Shown here: positions 54,844 to 64,000 of the stretch, piece after piece | Position numbering within the stretch: position 1 is the stretch's first letter | Layout of the letters: every line of letters starts with the position of its first letter | Assembly (NCBI GenBank): GCA_030762895.1 | Contig: CM061063.1 | Span: 219,539,223 to 219,603,222, forward strand | Direction: 5' to 3' | Source: Sophora flavescens | Taxonomy: Eukaryota > Streptophyta > Magnoliopsida > Fabales > Fabaceae | DNA: 64,000 nt | Program-made: the position numbers and the translations under genes | Notes under the pieces: model-generated | Told to the model about the DNA's origin: nothing | The model's database searches: none | The model's input: the letters and a program-made list of their open reading frames with translations, nothing else

Positions 54844-55960
54844 TTTGTTGCAGTCTTTGAATATCCCAGAATGGAAATGGGATAGTATAGCTATGGATTC
54901 TGTGGTTGGATTACCACGAACTCCTAAGAGGTTTGATGCGATTTGGGTTATCATCGATAGGTTGGCGAAGTGTACTCACTTCTTACCTATTGGTGAGAGG
55001 TACAATCTTGAGAAGTTGACCCAGATCTACATCAAGGAAGTGGTGAGGTTGCATGGCGTGTCGTCGAGTATTGTCTCCGACCGGGATCCTAGATTTACAT
55101 CTAGATTTTGGAGACAGATATACAATGCTTTGGGAACCAAGTTGAGGATGAGTTCTACTTATCATCCTCGAACGGATGGACAGTCAGAGAGAACAATTCA
55201 ATCATTGGAGGATCTTCTAAGAGCTTTTGTATTGGAACATGCTGGTAGTTGGGATGAAATCCTACCTTTGATTGAGTTCACATACAATAACAGTTTCCAT
55301 AGCAGTATCAAGATGACACCGTATGAGGCTTTGTATGGGAGAAAATGTAGGATTCCGTTGTGTCGGTATGAGACTGGCAAGAGCCAAGTGTTGCGTTCTG
55401 ACGTGGTACAACAAACAACAGAACAAGTCAGGAAGATAAGGGAGAAAATGAAGAAAGCTCAGGATAGGCAAATGAGCTACAGTAACTAGAGGAGGAGACC
55501 CTTAGAGTTCCAAGAAGGTGATCACGTGTTTTTGAGAGTCACTCCGAAGACTGGAATTGACAGAGCTATAAAGTCTAGAAAGCTCACTCCCCGATTCAAT
55601 GGACCATTTCAGATTCTTCGACGAGTTGGTCCAGTAGCTTACCATATAGCCTTACTGCCTAACCTTTACAACCTTCACGATGTCTTCCATGTTTCCCAAA
55701 AGAGAAAATATTACCCAGATCCTTCTCATGTCATTGAGCCTGAGTCCATACAACTCCGAGAGAATCTTGAATATGAGGCTTTACCGTCTAAGATTGCAGA
55801 TAGAAGGATTAAAAAACTTCGTGGTAAACAGATTCCCTGGTTAAGGTCATCTGGGATAGTGTTACCGGAGATGCTACTTGGGAGTGTGAGCCAGACATGC
55901 AGCAGCAGTACCCACATTTGTTTTCAGGTATGTAAATTCCGAGGACGAAATTTCTTTTAA
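54844..55960 (+). pseudogene. G1 integrase core and chromodomain-like tail
   Basis: Resumes G1 after C1. Integrase catalytic residues are visible: WDSIAMDSVVGLP (Asp), SIVSDRDPRFTS (Asp) and YHPRTDGQSERTIQSLEDLL (Glu, 35-residue spacing type). The GPY/F-like region PRFNGPFQILRRVGPVAYHI and YNLHDVFHVSQKRKY follow. A TAG at 55487 and a shift near 55835 interrupt it. In the shifted frame a chromodomain-like end, VTGDATWE, can be read. Chromodomains direct chromoviruses to heterochromatin. Confidence 0.85.
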
Positions 55961-56254
55961 GGGGGGTAGAAATGTAACGTCCGTTATTTTATGTGTTGTT
56001 ACGTAAGAGAATTAGATTTGGGACTTGGATTATATAGTTAAGATGTTGTTTGAGGCATAAAGACCCTTGCATGGAAAGTACTCAACAGTTTGGAGTGAGT
56101 TTGAACGTAGGAACAAGTTAGGGTTTTGACCCAATTATCGCTTCTAAACCTGAGAGTGTGAAATAAGAAATTTGGAGTTAGGGTTGAGATTAGGAATTTT
56201 TTATTGTTTGAGGTTGTTTATTAGGTCCTAATGAGCCTATATGGTCAGAAGTCA

Positions 56255-56460
56255 ATACTCAAGCGTGGGTGTATCCATGCTCAAGCGCTCCAGTCAACCA
56301 GACCAGCTCTGGCTTGACTTGCCACGTGTCATCAAGGGCTGACGTGGCATCCTATGATTGGTTGCATGGCACGGTGGTCCACCAACCCTCCAACACTCGA
56401 GCGTGGGGAAGCCAACGCTCAAGCGTTGGAGCACTAGGGTACCAGCGCTTGAGTGTTGGT
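56255..56460. repeat. CAACGCTCAAGCG-type repeats in G1 LTR
   Basis: Five or six imperfect copies, in both orientations, of CAACRCTCRAGCGTKGG (for example CAACGCTCAAGCGTTGG, itself palindromic). Possibly regulatory or a hairpin-forming array. Confidence 0.6.
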
Positions 56461-57886
56461 GCATAAACTTGCAAAAATAAAAGGTGACTCAAGTGACATA
56501 AGTCACTTAGTCACCAAATGAGAAATAGAAATAAGAGAGTGGAGAGAACTGAGAAAAATAAAGAAGGTGGGTTTAGAGAGAGAAGAAGAGATCTTAGAGA
56601 GAGAGGGCTCCCTGTGTCGATTACGACTCACTCGATCTCCCGACACCATTTCAGATACCTCGTTGCGTTCGTGGCAGTGTCCTCTACATCGTTCTCTTCT
56701 TCTTTTCTTCAATAGAGGAGGTAAATCCTACTCTCTTTAAGTCAAAATGTTGTCGTTACGTTTCTTAAGTTATCTTTCGTTTCGGTTATCAGAATTCGAT
56801 TCCTTTTCGAAGTTGAACTCGTAGTATGCGTGCTTCGTAATGTGGTATCTAGGTGAATTTTCGGAGGCTCGGAGGCCTTAGAATTGTGCAGGACAGAACT
56901 GAGAGCTTGGAGGAAATTCCTCATTTCGTTACGTTTGGTCGTCGTAAGACTTTCCAGGTGGGGGAAAGAAACCATTTAACATCGGAAACGGCAAAGTGAC
57001 ACTTAATTCGATAATGGCGTAGGGCGACCTAAACCCTACGAAAGAGCGAGTAACGGACAATGTCTATATCACATTGGGGACTACTCAGTGGTACCGATGA
57101 TGATATTGATATCGTACGTTTATCGTCATAATTGATAAAATATATTATTCTATTGTTAGTGATAACTTGTTTTGACTGATTGGACTGCTATTGATAAATG
57201 GTGGATGATAGTATGAGTATTGAAATTACATCATCATCATCATCATCTTTTGTATATCTTGAAATGATTGTAATGATGACATGATGCTATGATGGTAATG
57301 ATTGTGTTTAGAGATTGAATAGTGATAAGACATCATGAGTCATGGTGATGTATGTGGGAAATTCATAATACATGAGATAGTAGTGCCTAACCGAGATAAT
57401 TATTGTGATATGGTGATGAGAATTAGGAGATGTAATTATGATTGAGTTTATCTAATAGTGATGAGAGGTTAAGGCACTAAGGGGTGACCTGAAACATGAT
57501 CTGTTATATGGTGACCTGAACAGAGCTTGTGATCCAGTGTTGGGGCATTGGGGTTTGATTTCTCGGAGGGTGTTCCCGGGATTTCAGACTATCGGCAGGA
57601 CCGCCCCAGAGAGTATTTTATTATAGTCGCATCTATAGTTCATGTGTTGCATGAGCAGCCTGACCGAGGGATCAGGATGTGCACCAAGGAGATTTGTGCA
57701 ACTACAGTGCCATTGCTTTTCATCGGCATCCTCCCTCGCCGGATGAGGATGTGCGTCAAGGGCTCTGGAGACGGAGTGTTGTTGATACCTAAATATGTGG
57801 CCGAACGTGATGATTCATGCAGCATTGCATTGCATCATGATGGAGGGTAGAGGAAAAATCTTAGACGTGGATTGAGGATGGTTGTG

Positions 57887-57887
<1 letters not shown>

Positions 57888-57918
<31 letters not shown>
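57888..57918. repeat. (TA)n microsatellite
   Basis: Thirty-one bases of TA repeat inside the G1 LTR. Confidence 0.9.
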
Positions 57919-57920
<2 letters not shown>

Positions 57921-58095
57921 AGATGGATGTTTATTGTGCTGTTATAGAATTAAATGTTGCTAAACCCTTCCCACGTTTGACATTATATTGTTTCTTATCC
58001 CTCTTTCTTCAGTTGTGGTGTTTTTTATTTTATTTTTGGACTTTAGATCCAGAGTTTGGAGGTGGCACATTAGGATCATCCGTGGATGACCCAGG

Positions 58096-58668
58096 ATGTG
58101 GGGTTTCCCCCTCATGGGGACGTTCGAGTTTGAGTTCGTTGACCCGAATGGGTGGCTCGTGGACCTGGTCACTCGTTTCACTGTATATAAGGGGTCCCGT
58201 TTCTGTTACGACCGGACTTGGGCAGGGGGCTCCCCTAGGGTTGGTTGGTTCATTCCGTTTCGGCCAAACCCTCCCCTTCCCTATCGGGCATCTGGATGGG
58301 CAGATACCTCCGATGCCGTCAATGCTGGGCATGGCACCGTTCCCTTCATGGTACCTTTTGAGGTACTTGTACCAGGACCTGTGCCAACCCCCACACCTGC
58401 ACCGGAGCCAGTGCTTGCACCGATACCTGAGGAGGATCCAGTTGCACTAGTTCCGAACCCGATGCCTGCTCCCGAGGCACCAGCACCTCTTGAGTTTAGA
58501 GCTACAGGTTCGGAGTCTTCACGAGTATCTTCGAGACAACATCCCAGGGATAGCAGGATTTATCGACAGATGTTCCAGCAACCATCAGATAGGAACTCTT
58601 CCAGTGGCAGCGGAGGAGTGACTGGAGCATCAGGACCACGGGATGCCAGTGAGGGTGGTAGTATATGA
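58096..58668 (+). other. Pro-rich open reading frame in G1 LTR
   Basis: A 190-codon open frame ending at a TGA. The middle is a PVPTPTPAPEPVLAPIPEED-like Pro/Ala repeat and the end is Ser/Gly/Arg-rich. I recognise no family. It lies wholly within the 3' LTR, so it is either chance coding in GC-rich LTR sequence or a captured or element-specific short protein. No signal peptide or membrane span. Confidence 0.25.
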
Positions 58669-59022
58669 TAGCTCATGCCAGTGCTATCTGCTTAGGTGTG
58701 TGAGAGGTTTTTCATGTATTTTGAGATGGGACTGGGTGCGGAGAGTCGGTGAGGCATCTTTTATTCAGTGTTTTGATGTATTTTGTTATCTCATCAGTTT
58801 GTACATATTGGGATCCTACTGATGGGATTCCCTTCACAGTACTGTACCCAAGTTGTGATTTATATTTAGATGCATGTATGTATATGTATGTTTTATATAT
58901 GTTGTTTTATATTTTAAGTTTTAATTTCTCCGCTGTGGTAATAATAGCTTAACGTTAATAACGCGATTATGTTTTAATAAAATCGATTTTTTTTTTCTTT
59001 AATGGCACATCGGGGCGTCTCA

Positions 59023-59346
59023 CCGGAGAAAAGTCGAATGCGAGAGAATGGGTCCCACATCGGCATTTGTATGATCGGTGATGGAACCCACGTCGGAAAC
59101 CGAACGACCGAGAATGAAAAAATAGACATGTAGGTGGTGCATGAGCCCCCACCATGGACGACCTTTAGATAACCACCAATGCGACGTTGACGCGGTGCCT
59201 TTAGTGCTGAATCTCTTCGAAGGCAAGCATTGCTTTTGAAGTGTTCGGAGGGATTTCCTATTTTCCATATCCCTAATCTCTTCTAACATCGGGGGTGAGA
59301 AGCTTCAATATTGACCGAGGCAGAGAAAAAAGTGGGAAGAGGGAAA
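59023..59346. other. Short stretch between G1 and the Mutator-like element
   Basis: No recognisable gene or repeat. Unusually GC-rich for the window at 59010-59190. Confidence 0.4.
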
Positions 59347-59355
59347 AGGAGAAAT

Positions 59356-60461
59356 CAATCCGGATTCCCTCCAGCCTCACTCCCTCCAGCAAGAAGATAT
59401 GGACCGTCCGTCCAGATCGGACTGTCCAGATTAAATGGGGTTATAAAATTAAAAAAACAAAACAAAACAAAAAATGTATCAGAATGTGAAAACCCAAAAC
59501 CCTTCCCCATTCCCGCGCCCCACCTCAAAGCCGCGACCCACCCCTCTTCACACCACTTTCGACGGTGCCGCCACCAACCTCCGACGGCACCGCCCACCTC
59601 CGCCTTTACGCAGCGGCCACCCCCTTCATTTGTCTCTCTCCTCCTCGAGCGCCGATCAAGCCCCTTCCCAAATCTCTCTCATGGTTCTTCTCCTCCTCAA
59701 GCACCGCCGCGTCATCCACCACCGTCAGCCACAGCTCCTCCAGTAAGGCTTCAGCTTTCCATGTGGTTTACCTTTTGGTTTCCTATTGAATTGGTTATGT
59801 TTTCCTATTGTTCTGTTATGGTGCTATCTTTGCTTTCCATACTGATTGGTGCTGTTAAAATGTTATAGCATCTGCTTTTCATACTGTCTTTGCTTTCCAA
59901 ACTCCTATTGTTCTGTTTTCATATTGTGCTGTTAAAATGTTATAGCATGTGCCTCCTTTTGGAGTTCTTTGGCCAGCAATGTTATCTTTGCCTCCTTTTT
60001 TACAATGGTTATAGCATGTGCAATTCATTTTAAAATTTTTAATTTATCTATAACTAATTTTAAATGATGATTGTTGTTGTCTTTATTAGGATTGGAAGCA
60101 AGAAGATGCAAGAAGATTTGAAACCAAAAGTGGGTATGGTTTTTGACGGTTATGATCGGTGCTTGAGGAGGAGAGAGATAAAGGAAGGGGGTGGCTGCCA
60201 TGCAAAGGCGGAGGTGGGCGGTGCCGTCGGAGGCTGGTGGTGACGCCGTCGAAGGTGGTGTGAAGGGGGGTTGGATCGCGACTTTGAGGTGGGGCACGAG
60301 AATGGGGAAGGGTTTTGGATTTTCACATTCTGATACATTTTTTGTTTTTTTTTTAAATTTTATAACCCCATCTAATCTGGACCGTCTGATCTGGACGAAC
60401 AGTCCAGATCTTCTTGCTGCAGGGGTGCTGGAGGGAGTGAGGCTGGAGGGAATCCGGATTG
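59356..60461. mobile_element. Non-autonomous Mutator-like element (long TIR)
   Basis: A 1,106-bp element with terminal inverted repeats of about 330 bp. The left end starts CAATCCGGATTCCCTCCAGC and the right end is its complement (GGAATCCGGATTG ending at 60461). It is flanked by a perfect 9-bp direct repeat AGGAGAAAT (59347-59355 and 60462-60470). Long TIRs with a 9-bp duplication are diagnostic of Mutator-like elements. The TIRs contain the GGACCGTCC...CAGATCGGAC-type segment common near MULE ends. No transposase is present. The 450-bp middle is T-rich and of unknown origin. Confidence 0.85.
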
Positions 60462-60470
60462 AGGAGAAAT

Positions 60471-60727
60471 AGAGTGAAAAAAAAAATTGAAAGGAGGTGA
60501 GGGTATAGCTGAGCTTGTCTTCCACCTCGTAGGGAGTAGGGACCTTGAGAAAAGTGAAAGAGGAGGGAAAGACTTTTCTTTTGCAGATGGAAAGAGCAGA
60601 AAGTAGAAATGGGAAGAGAGAAGCCGAAAATAGGGAGAGATACGAAAAGCTTTTAGTTGAGTGTAATAAGGAGAGGGAAGCCGAAAACAGTCCGAAGAAA
60701 AGTGGATAGCTAGATGTAGCTATGGCA
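60471..60727. other. Unassigned stretch, possible coding remnant
   Basis: Purine-rich sequence. The plus strand gives a short charged frame (MERAESRNGKREAENRERYE, to about 60709); the minus strand gives LKVPTPYEVEDKLSYTLTSF. Neither is recognised. It could be the rest of whatever sequence the Mutator-like element entered. Confidence 0.3.
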
Positions 60728-61683
60728 AAATCTAGGGTAAGCAACCTTCTCATGTTGCTCACTGTGAGCAACTATTTATCACTGTTGATTGAGAAATGAC
60801 ACATGATAATATCATACATCTGTCCACACTATAGCTTTTTTTCATTTCTTTTCTTACCACACTCTCTCACTCCCGATAGTTCCCTCACACCGCCTCCCCT
60901 CATCCATCTCCGTCACGACGGCGTCCGTACAACACTGGGTCCATAGCAACTCCAAAGCCATGGCGACACTGACCTGAATTCTTCAGCGTGCAGACCGACT
61001 CGGCATTAACAACGTCGCCAGCACCAAGCAGTCTTGCGGGGGGAAAGCAGAGGCGGAGGGGTCCAGATTTGAAAGAGAGGGCGGTGAATTGGAGATATCA
61101 AAGCGTGTGAAGCATAAATAGCAAGCTCAATGAGTTTAAATCTGATTTTGCTGAAGGCGACCGATGACGGCGCCGATGCCGGAGATGGAGGTGGCGAAGA
61201 AAATGTGGGTTCAGATCTGTAATACTGCAACCTCTTTATGTTCATGTGCGGACCTAGGATTTGTTCAATCTGAGTTTTACATTTGTTCATTTTCCAATTT
61301 GGTTTATTTTTTGTTGTTCAACTTCATGTTCTGGGATATGTTCATGTTCATGTGCGGACCTACGATTTGTTTATTTGGTGAAGAAGGTCAATGCATTCAT
61401 CTTCATGTTCTTTATCTGAGTTTATTTTATCATGATTATCTGGATTTTCCTGAGCAAGAGAGGAAACAAATGAAAAAGAAAGAAAGAAAGAAAGAAATAT
61501 GGAGGTGGGAGAGAAAATGATGTTGACACAGCCAAAGAGACCCAGAGTGAGAGAGATAATGAAATTTTTTAAAAAAATATGGTGTAGATAGTACATGATA
61601 ATATCTCGTGAGACTATTTAATATAATGGTGATTAATGATGATATACGAATGAGCGACATGTGTGAGTCGCTCACGCTAGAAC
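60728..61683. repeat. Possible degenerate inverted-repeat element
   Basis: The outer sequences are imperfect inverted repeats: the left, near 60731, reads CTAGGGTAAGCAAC...GTTGCTCACTGTGAGCAAC, and the complement of the right, near 61680, reads CTAGCGTGAGCGAC...TGTCGCTCATTCG. Further matches continue inwards to the T-rich tract. No target duplication was found. The inside has GC-rich sequence at 60890-61230 that may be captured coding DNA, and an AAAG tetranucleotide run near 61475-61497. Low confidence. Confidence 0.35.
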
Positions 61684-61695
61684 GTGTAACTATTA

Positions 61696-61931
61696 TGATA
61701 TGTTGAATGAAAGATAAACTAAATAACTCTTCTCATTGAACAACTAGGAGATACAAGATGTGTTTATATAAGTGCACATATCAAGAGCCTAACAAAGTTC
61801 TATAACAGATATAACTAATCTAAACAGCAACTAATCCAAAACAGAAATAACAAGAGGTGGTTAGCCTAACAGAAATTTATCTTCTAATTCAAATTGTGAC
61901 ATGTAATGGAAATGCCACAAATGATTAATCA
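61696..61931 (-). repeat. Short copia 3' LTR
   Basis: On the minus strand TGATTAATCA...AACATATCA, 236 bp, directly after the polypurine tract. The TGAT/ATCA ends pair. The second LTR is outside the window, so the target duplication (left side TATTA, 61691-61695) cannot be verified. Confidence 0.7.
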
Positions 61932-64000
61932 AATACCCCCTTCAATCTGAAGAATGGATTTTTTCATTCCAAGCTTTTCCTTAAAAACTTGAAAAGGAGT
62001 AGGATCAAGTGCTTTTGTTAATAAATCAACCAATTGATTGGTGCTTGCAACAGGAAGAAGATGAAACAGCTTAGCTTGCAATTTTTCTCGGACGATATGG
62101 CAGTCTAATTCAATGTGCCTTGTCTTGTCATGGAAGGAGGAGTTCGTAGCTATATGGCGGGCAGATTGATTGTCACAATATAAGAGAGCAAGCTGCTGAA
62201 ATGGAAGATGAAACTCATTTAGCAAATAAGTGAGCCACTGAAGCTCACAAACAGTGGAAGCTAAAGCCATGTATTCGACTTCAGAGGAAGAACGAGAAAC
62301 TGTCGCCTGTTTCTATGACTTCCACAAAATTAGGGACTCTCCAAGGAAGATATAGTAGCCCGTGACAGATTTGCGAGAGTCCGGACAACTGGCCCAATCC
62401 GAATCACTAAAAACCGTTAATTGAAGGGAGAAGTTGCTGGAGAAGAAAATTCCTTGTGCGGGTGAACTTTTGAGATATCTGAGGACATGCACAGTTGCGT
62501 CATGGTGTAGGGAGGTTGAATGCCCCATAAATTGGCTTAACAGTTGAACGCAAAAGCTTATGTCAGGCCGTGTTGTAGTAAGATATATAAGTTTTCCAAT
62601 CAAGCGTCTATAAGAACTAGGATTAGTTAGAGGGATGCCACCCTCTTTAGTCAAATCGGTTCCTTTTGACATAGGTGTAGTTACTGGTTTGGAAGCCAGT
62701 AAACCACACTCAAAGAATGTTCAAAGTGTATTTTCGTTGGCAAAGGTGAATGCCAGATTTTGATCGAGCTATCTCCAATCCCATAAAATACCTTAAGCAA
62801 CCTAAATCCTTAATTTTGAATTGTTGATGTAAACTGGTTTTAATAGTCTTGATTTCTTGAAAATCATTCCCTGCAAGTATCAAATCATCAACATAAACTA
62901 GGAGTGCAATGAAAGAGGAACAAGAATGTTTGATAAAAAGGGAAGAATCAGAATTAGATTGATGATAACCATTTAATACAAGATATTGGGAAAGACGGGT
63001 AAACCATTGCCTGCTGGATTGTTTTAGGCCATATATTGATTTAACGAGTTTACAAACTTGATTTGGTTTAGTAGAAGAAACTCCTGGAGGTAGAGACATA
63101 TATAACTCTTCCTCCAATATTCCATGCAAAAAAAGCATTGTGAATATCCAATTGGTGAAGGTACTAATTTTGAGATGAGGCAATGGCTAGTAGGAGTCTA
63201 ATAGTGGTCATATTTGCCACAGGTGAATAGGTGTCAAAAAAATCAATGCCCACTATTTATGGAAAACCATTGGCAACAAGGCGTGCCTTCTACCTCTCGA
63301 TGCTGCCATTAGCATTGTATTTTATTTTATAAACCCATTTACAGCCAATGGGGGTTTTACCATGAGGTAAATCAGTAATAATCTATGTTCTATTATTATT
63401 TAAGGCATCTAATTTAGTTTGCATAGCTGAAACCCATTGGGGATTCTAAAGAGCTTGTTTATAAGAAGATGGTTCATCATAAGCATAAATTGAGAGAGTA
63501 AAGTGTAAGTGTGCAGGGGATAGTTTGGAATAGTTCAAAACAGAAGAAAGAGGATAGAGTACACCTACAGAGTGTGTAGAAGATATGGAGATAGCATTGT
63601 AGTGAAAGTCTTTAAGATAGGAAGGTTGCTTGATGATTCTGGCGGATCTCCTTAATTGTTGATCATCAGGAGTGGAATGTGCAGCATCAAGCTGAGCAGA
63701 ATCAGGTTCTGTAGAAGGTGAAGCTGTATAGTCAAATGGTGGAGGAGATGTAGGTCTTTGAGATGGAGAGAATTCTGGTGTGGTAGTAGACAGCTTCTTT
63801 GTGCGATCAAAGATGAAGAAAGTGTCATCATATGAAGTAGGAGCCTCATGATCTACAGGGTCAATTGAAACAGGACGAAAATATGGAAAAATAGACTCAT
63901 AAAACACATCATTGCAGTAAATAAAAGTGGTCATGTTATGCAAGTCATATAATAGGTAACCTTTGGTGCCTGGTTGATAGCCAAGAAACACACATTTTCG
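61932..64000 (-). pseudogene. Copia integrase end, RT and RNase H, broken
   Basis: Read leftwards: the integrase C-terminal part MFLGYQPGTKGYLLYD and the Ser/Pro-rich linker (63991-63446); the start of RT with several stops (63445-63190); RT proper 63183-62710 with the HGILEEELYMSLPPG, SIYGLKQSSRQW and LLVYVDDLILAG motifs; the connection region 62672-62313; and RNase H 62270-61932 with LASTVCELQWL and KTRHIELDCHIVREK. Shifts or stops at about 63440, 63185, 62700 and 62305 prevent a full product. The 5' end (gag, protease, integrase core) is beyond the window. Confidence 0.85.

Larger units (their letters stand above)
28923..59022 (+). mobile_element. Ty3/gypsy element G1 (chromovirus, Tekay-like), nested host
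   Basis: Outermost retrotransposon of the nest. Its parts are 28923-29913 (RT to RNase H), 31235-31881 (RNase H to integrase zinc region), 54844-55972 (integrase core, chromodomain-like tail, polypurine tract) and 55973-59022 (3' LTR). The 5' LTR, gag and protease are missing, since the element starts abruptly at the beginning of RT. The order RT-RNase H-integrase marks Ty3/gypsy. The LTR boundaries TGTAACGTCC and GGGCGTCTCA are of the form usual for Tekay/Del elements. Confidence 0.8.
55973..59022 (+). repeat. G1 3' LTR
   Basis: Starts TGTAACGTCC after the polypurine tract TTTTAAGGGGGGTAGAAA and ends GGGGCGTCTCA, about 3,050 bp, a usual length for Tekay-like elements. The partner LTR is not in the window. 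It contains CTCAAGCG-type repeats (56255-56460), a purine-rich stretch (56520-56610), a TA microsatellite at 57888-57918 and a Pro-rich open frame (58096-58668). Confidence 0.75.
61696..64000 (-). mobile_element. Ty1/copia element, minus strand, partial
   Basis: 3' half of a copia element running off the right edge. On the minus strand it has the integrase C-terminus, RT and RNase H, then a polypurine tract (GAAGGGGGTATT) and a 236-bp LTR. Unlike C1 and C2 it has a short LTR and a different pol type. Confidence 0.85.

Noticed and set aside
57548..57850. 100-codon ORF in the G1 LTR
   Set aside because: No recognisable motif, starts in unremarkable LTR sequence and overlaps an open frame on the other strand. 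Treated as chance.
58967..59289. Minus-strand ORFs spanning the G1 LTR end
   Set aside because: They cross the LTR boundary at 59022 and show no protein family features.
59311..59868. 185-codon ORF across the left end of the Mutator-like element
   Set aside because: It runs from the flank through the TSD and TIR, so it crosses an insertion boundary, and its Pro/Ser-rich content follows from TIR composition.
60025..60771. 248-codon minus-strand ORF as a host gene
   Set aside because: It spans the right TIR of the Mutator-like element and its flank, so it cannot be one ancestral gene. Only the part outside the element might be a remnant.
1..64000. CRISPR arrays, rRNA, tRNA genes, operons
   Set aside because: Nothing of the kind was seen. 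The regular short repeats are transposon subterminal or LTR repeats, and the tRNA-like matches are primer binding sites.

Overview
This window is repeat-derived plant nuclear DNA, most likely from an angiosperm. It is AT-rich and contains En/Spm (CACTA) transposons, Ty1/copia and Ty3/gypsy retrotransposons, a LINE, a Mutator-like element and an endogenous pararetrovirus (family Caulimoviridae). I could not recognise a single intact host gene, and every element gene I translated carries stops or frameshifts.

Region 1 (1-25,050). The 3' part of one CACTA element (A) ends at 2070. Behind it lies a very large inverted repeat: a left arm (2071-12,933) and a right arm (13,954 to at least 25,050) flank a 1,020-bp spacer. 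Each arm holds, from the centre outwards, the RT-RNase H end of a pararetrovirus, its second ORF of unknown function, its promoter-like intergenic region, about 0.8 kb of flanking DNA, and a nearly full-length second CACTA element (B) with a TNP2-type and a Transposase_24-type gene. The arms differ by scattered substitutions and private indels, so this is an old inverted segmental duplication. Element A sits only in the left arm, and the right arm keeps the empty site.

Region 2 (25,051-28,922). The 5' flank of CACTA B with a 105-bp tandem duplication, a copia gag scrap, and a long LTR-like sequence in reverse orientation.

Region 3 (28,923-59,022). A deep nest of insertions. A Tekay-like chromoviral Ty3/gypsy (G1) was hit by a solo LTR (29,914-31,229, TSD GGCGA) and by a Sirevirus-like copia (C1, 31,882-54,838). 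C1 contains a second Sirevirus-like copia (C2, 35,284-50,265). The C2 LTR contains a LINE fragment (40,931-49,841), and the LINE contains a young non-autonomous Ty3/gypsy with gag and protease only (42,133-49,690, TSD TCCCC, LTRs nearly identical).

Region 4 (59,023-64,000). A non-autonomous Mutator-like element with long terminal inverted repeats and a perfect 9-bp target duplication (59,356-60,461), a possible second degenerate inverted-repeat element, and a minus-strand copia element with a 236-bp LTR that runs off the end of the window.

How it works together: the window is mainly a record of transposition history. The part with possible present-day activity is the 11-kb inverted repeat. 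Its two CACTA transposase genes point at each other across the pararetrovirus copies, an arrangement that could give double-stranded RNA and small RNAs against both the virus and the transposon. That role is inference.
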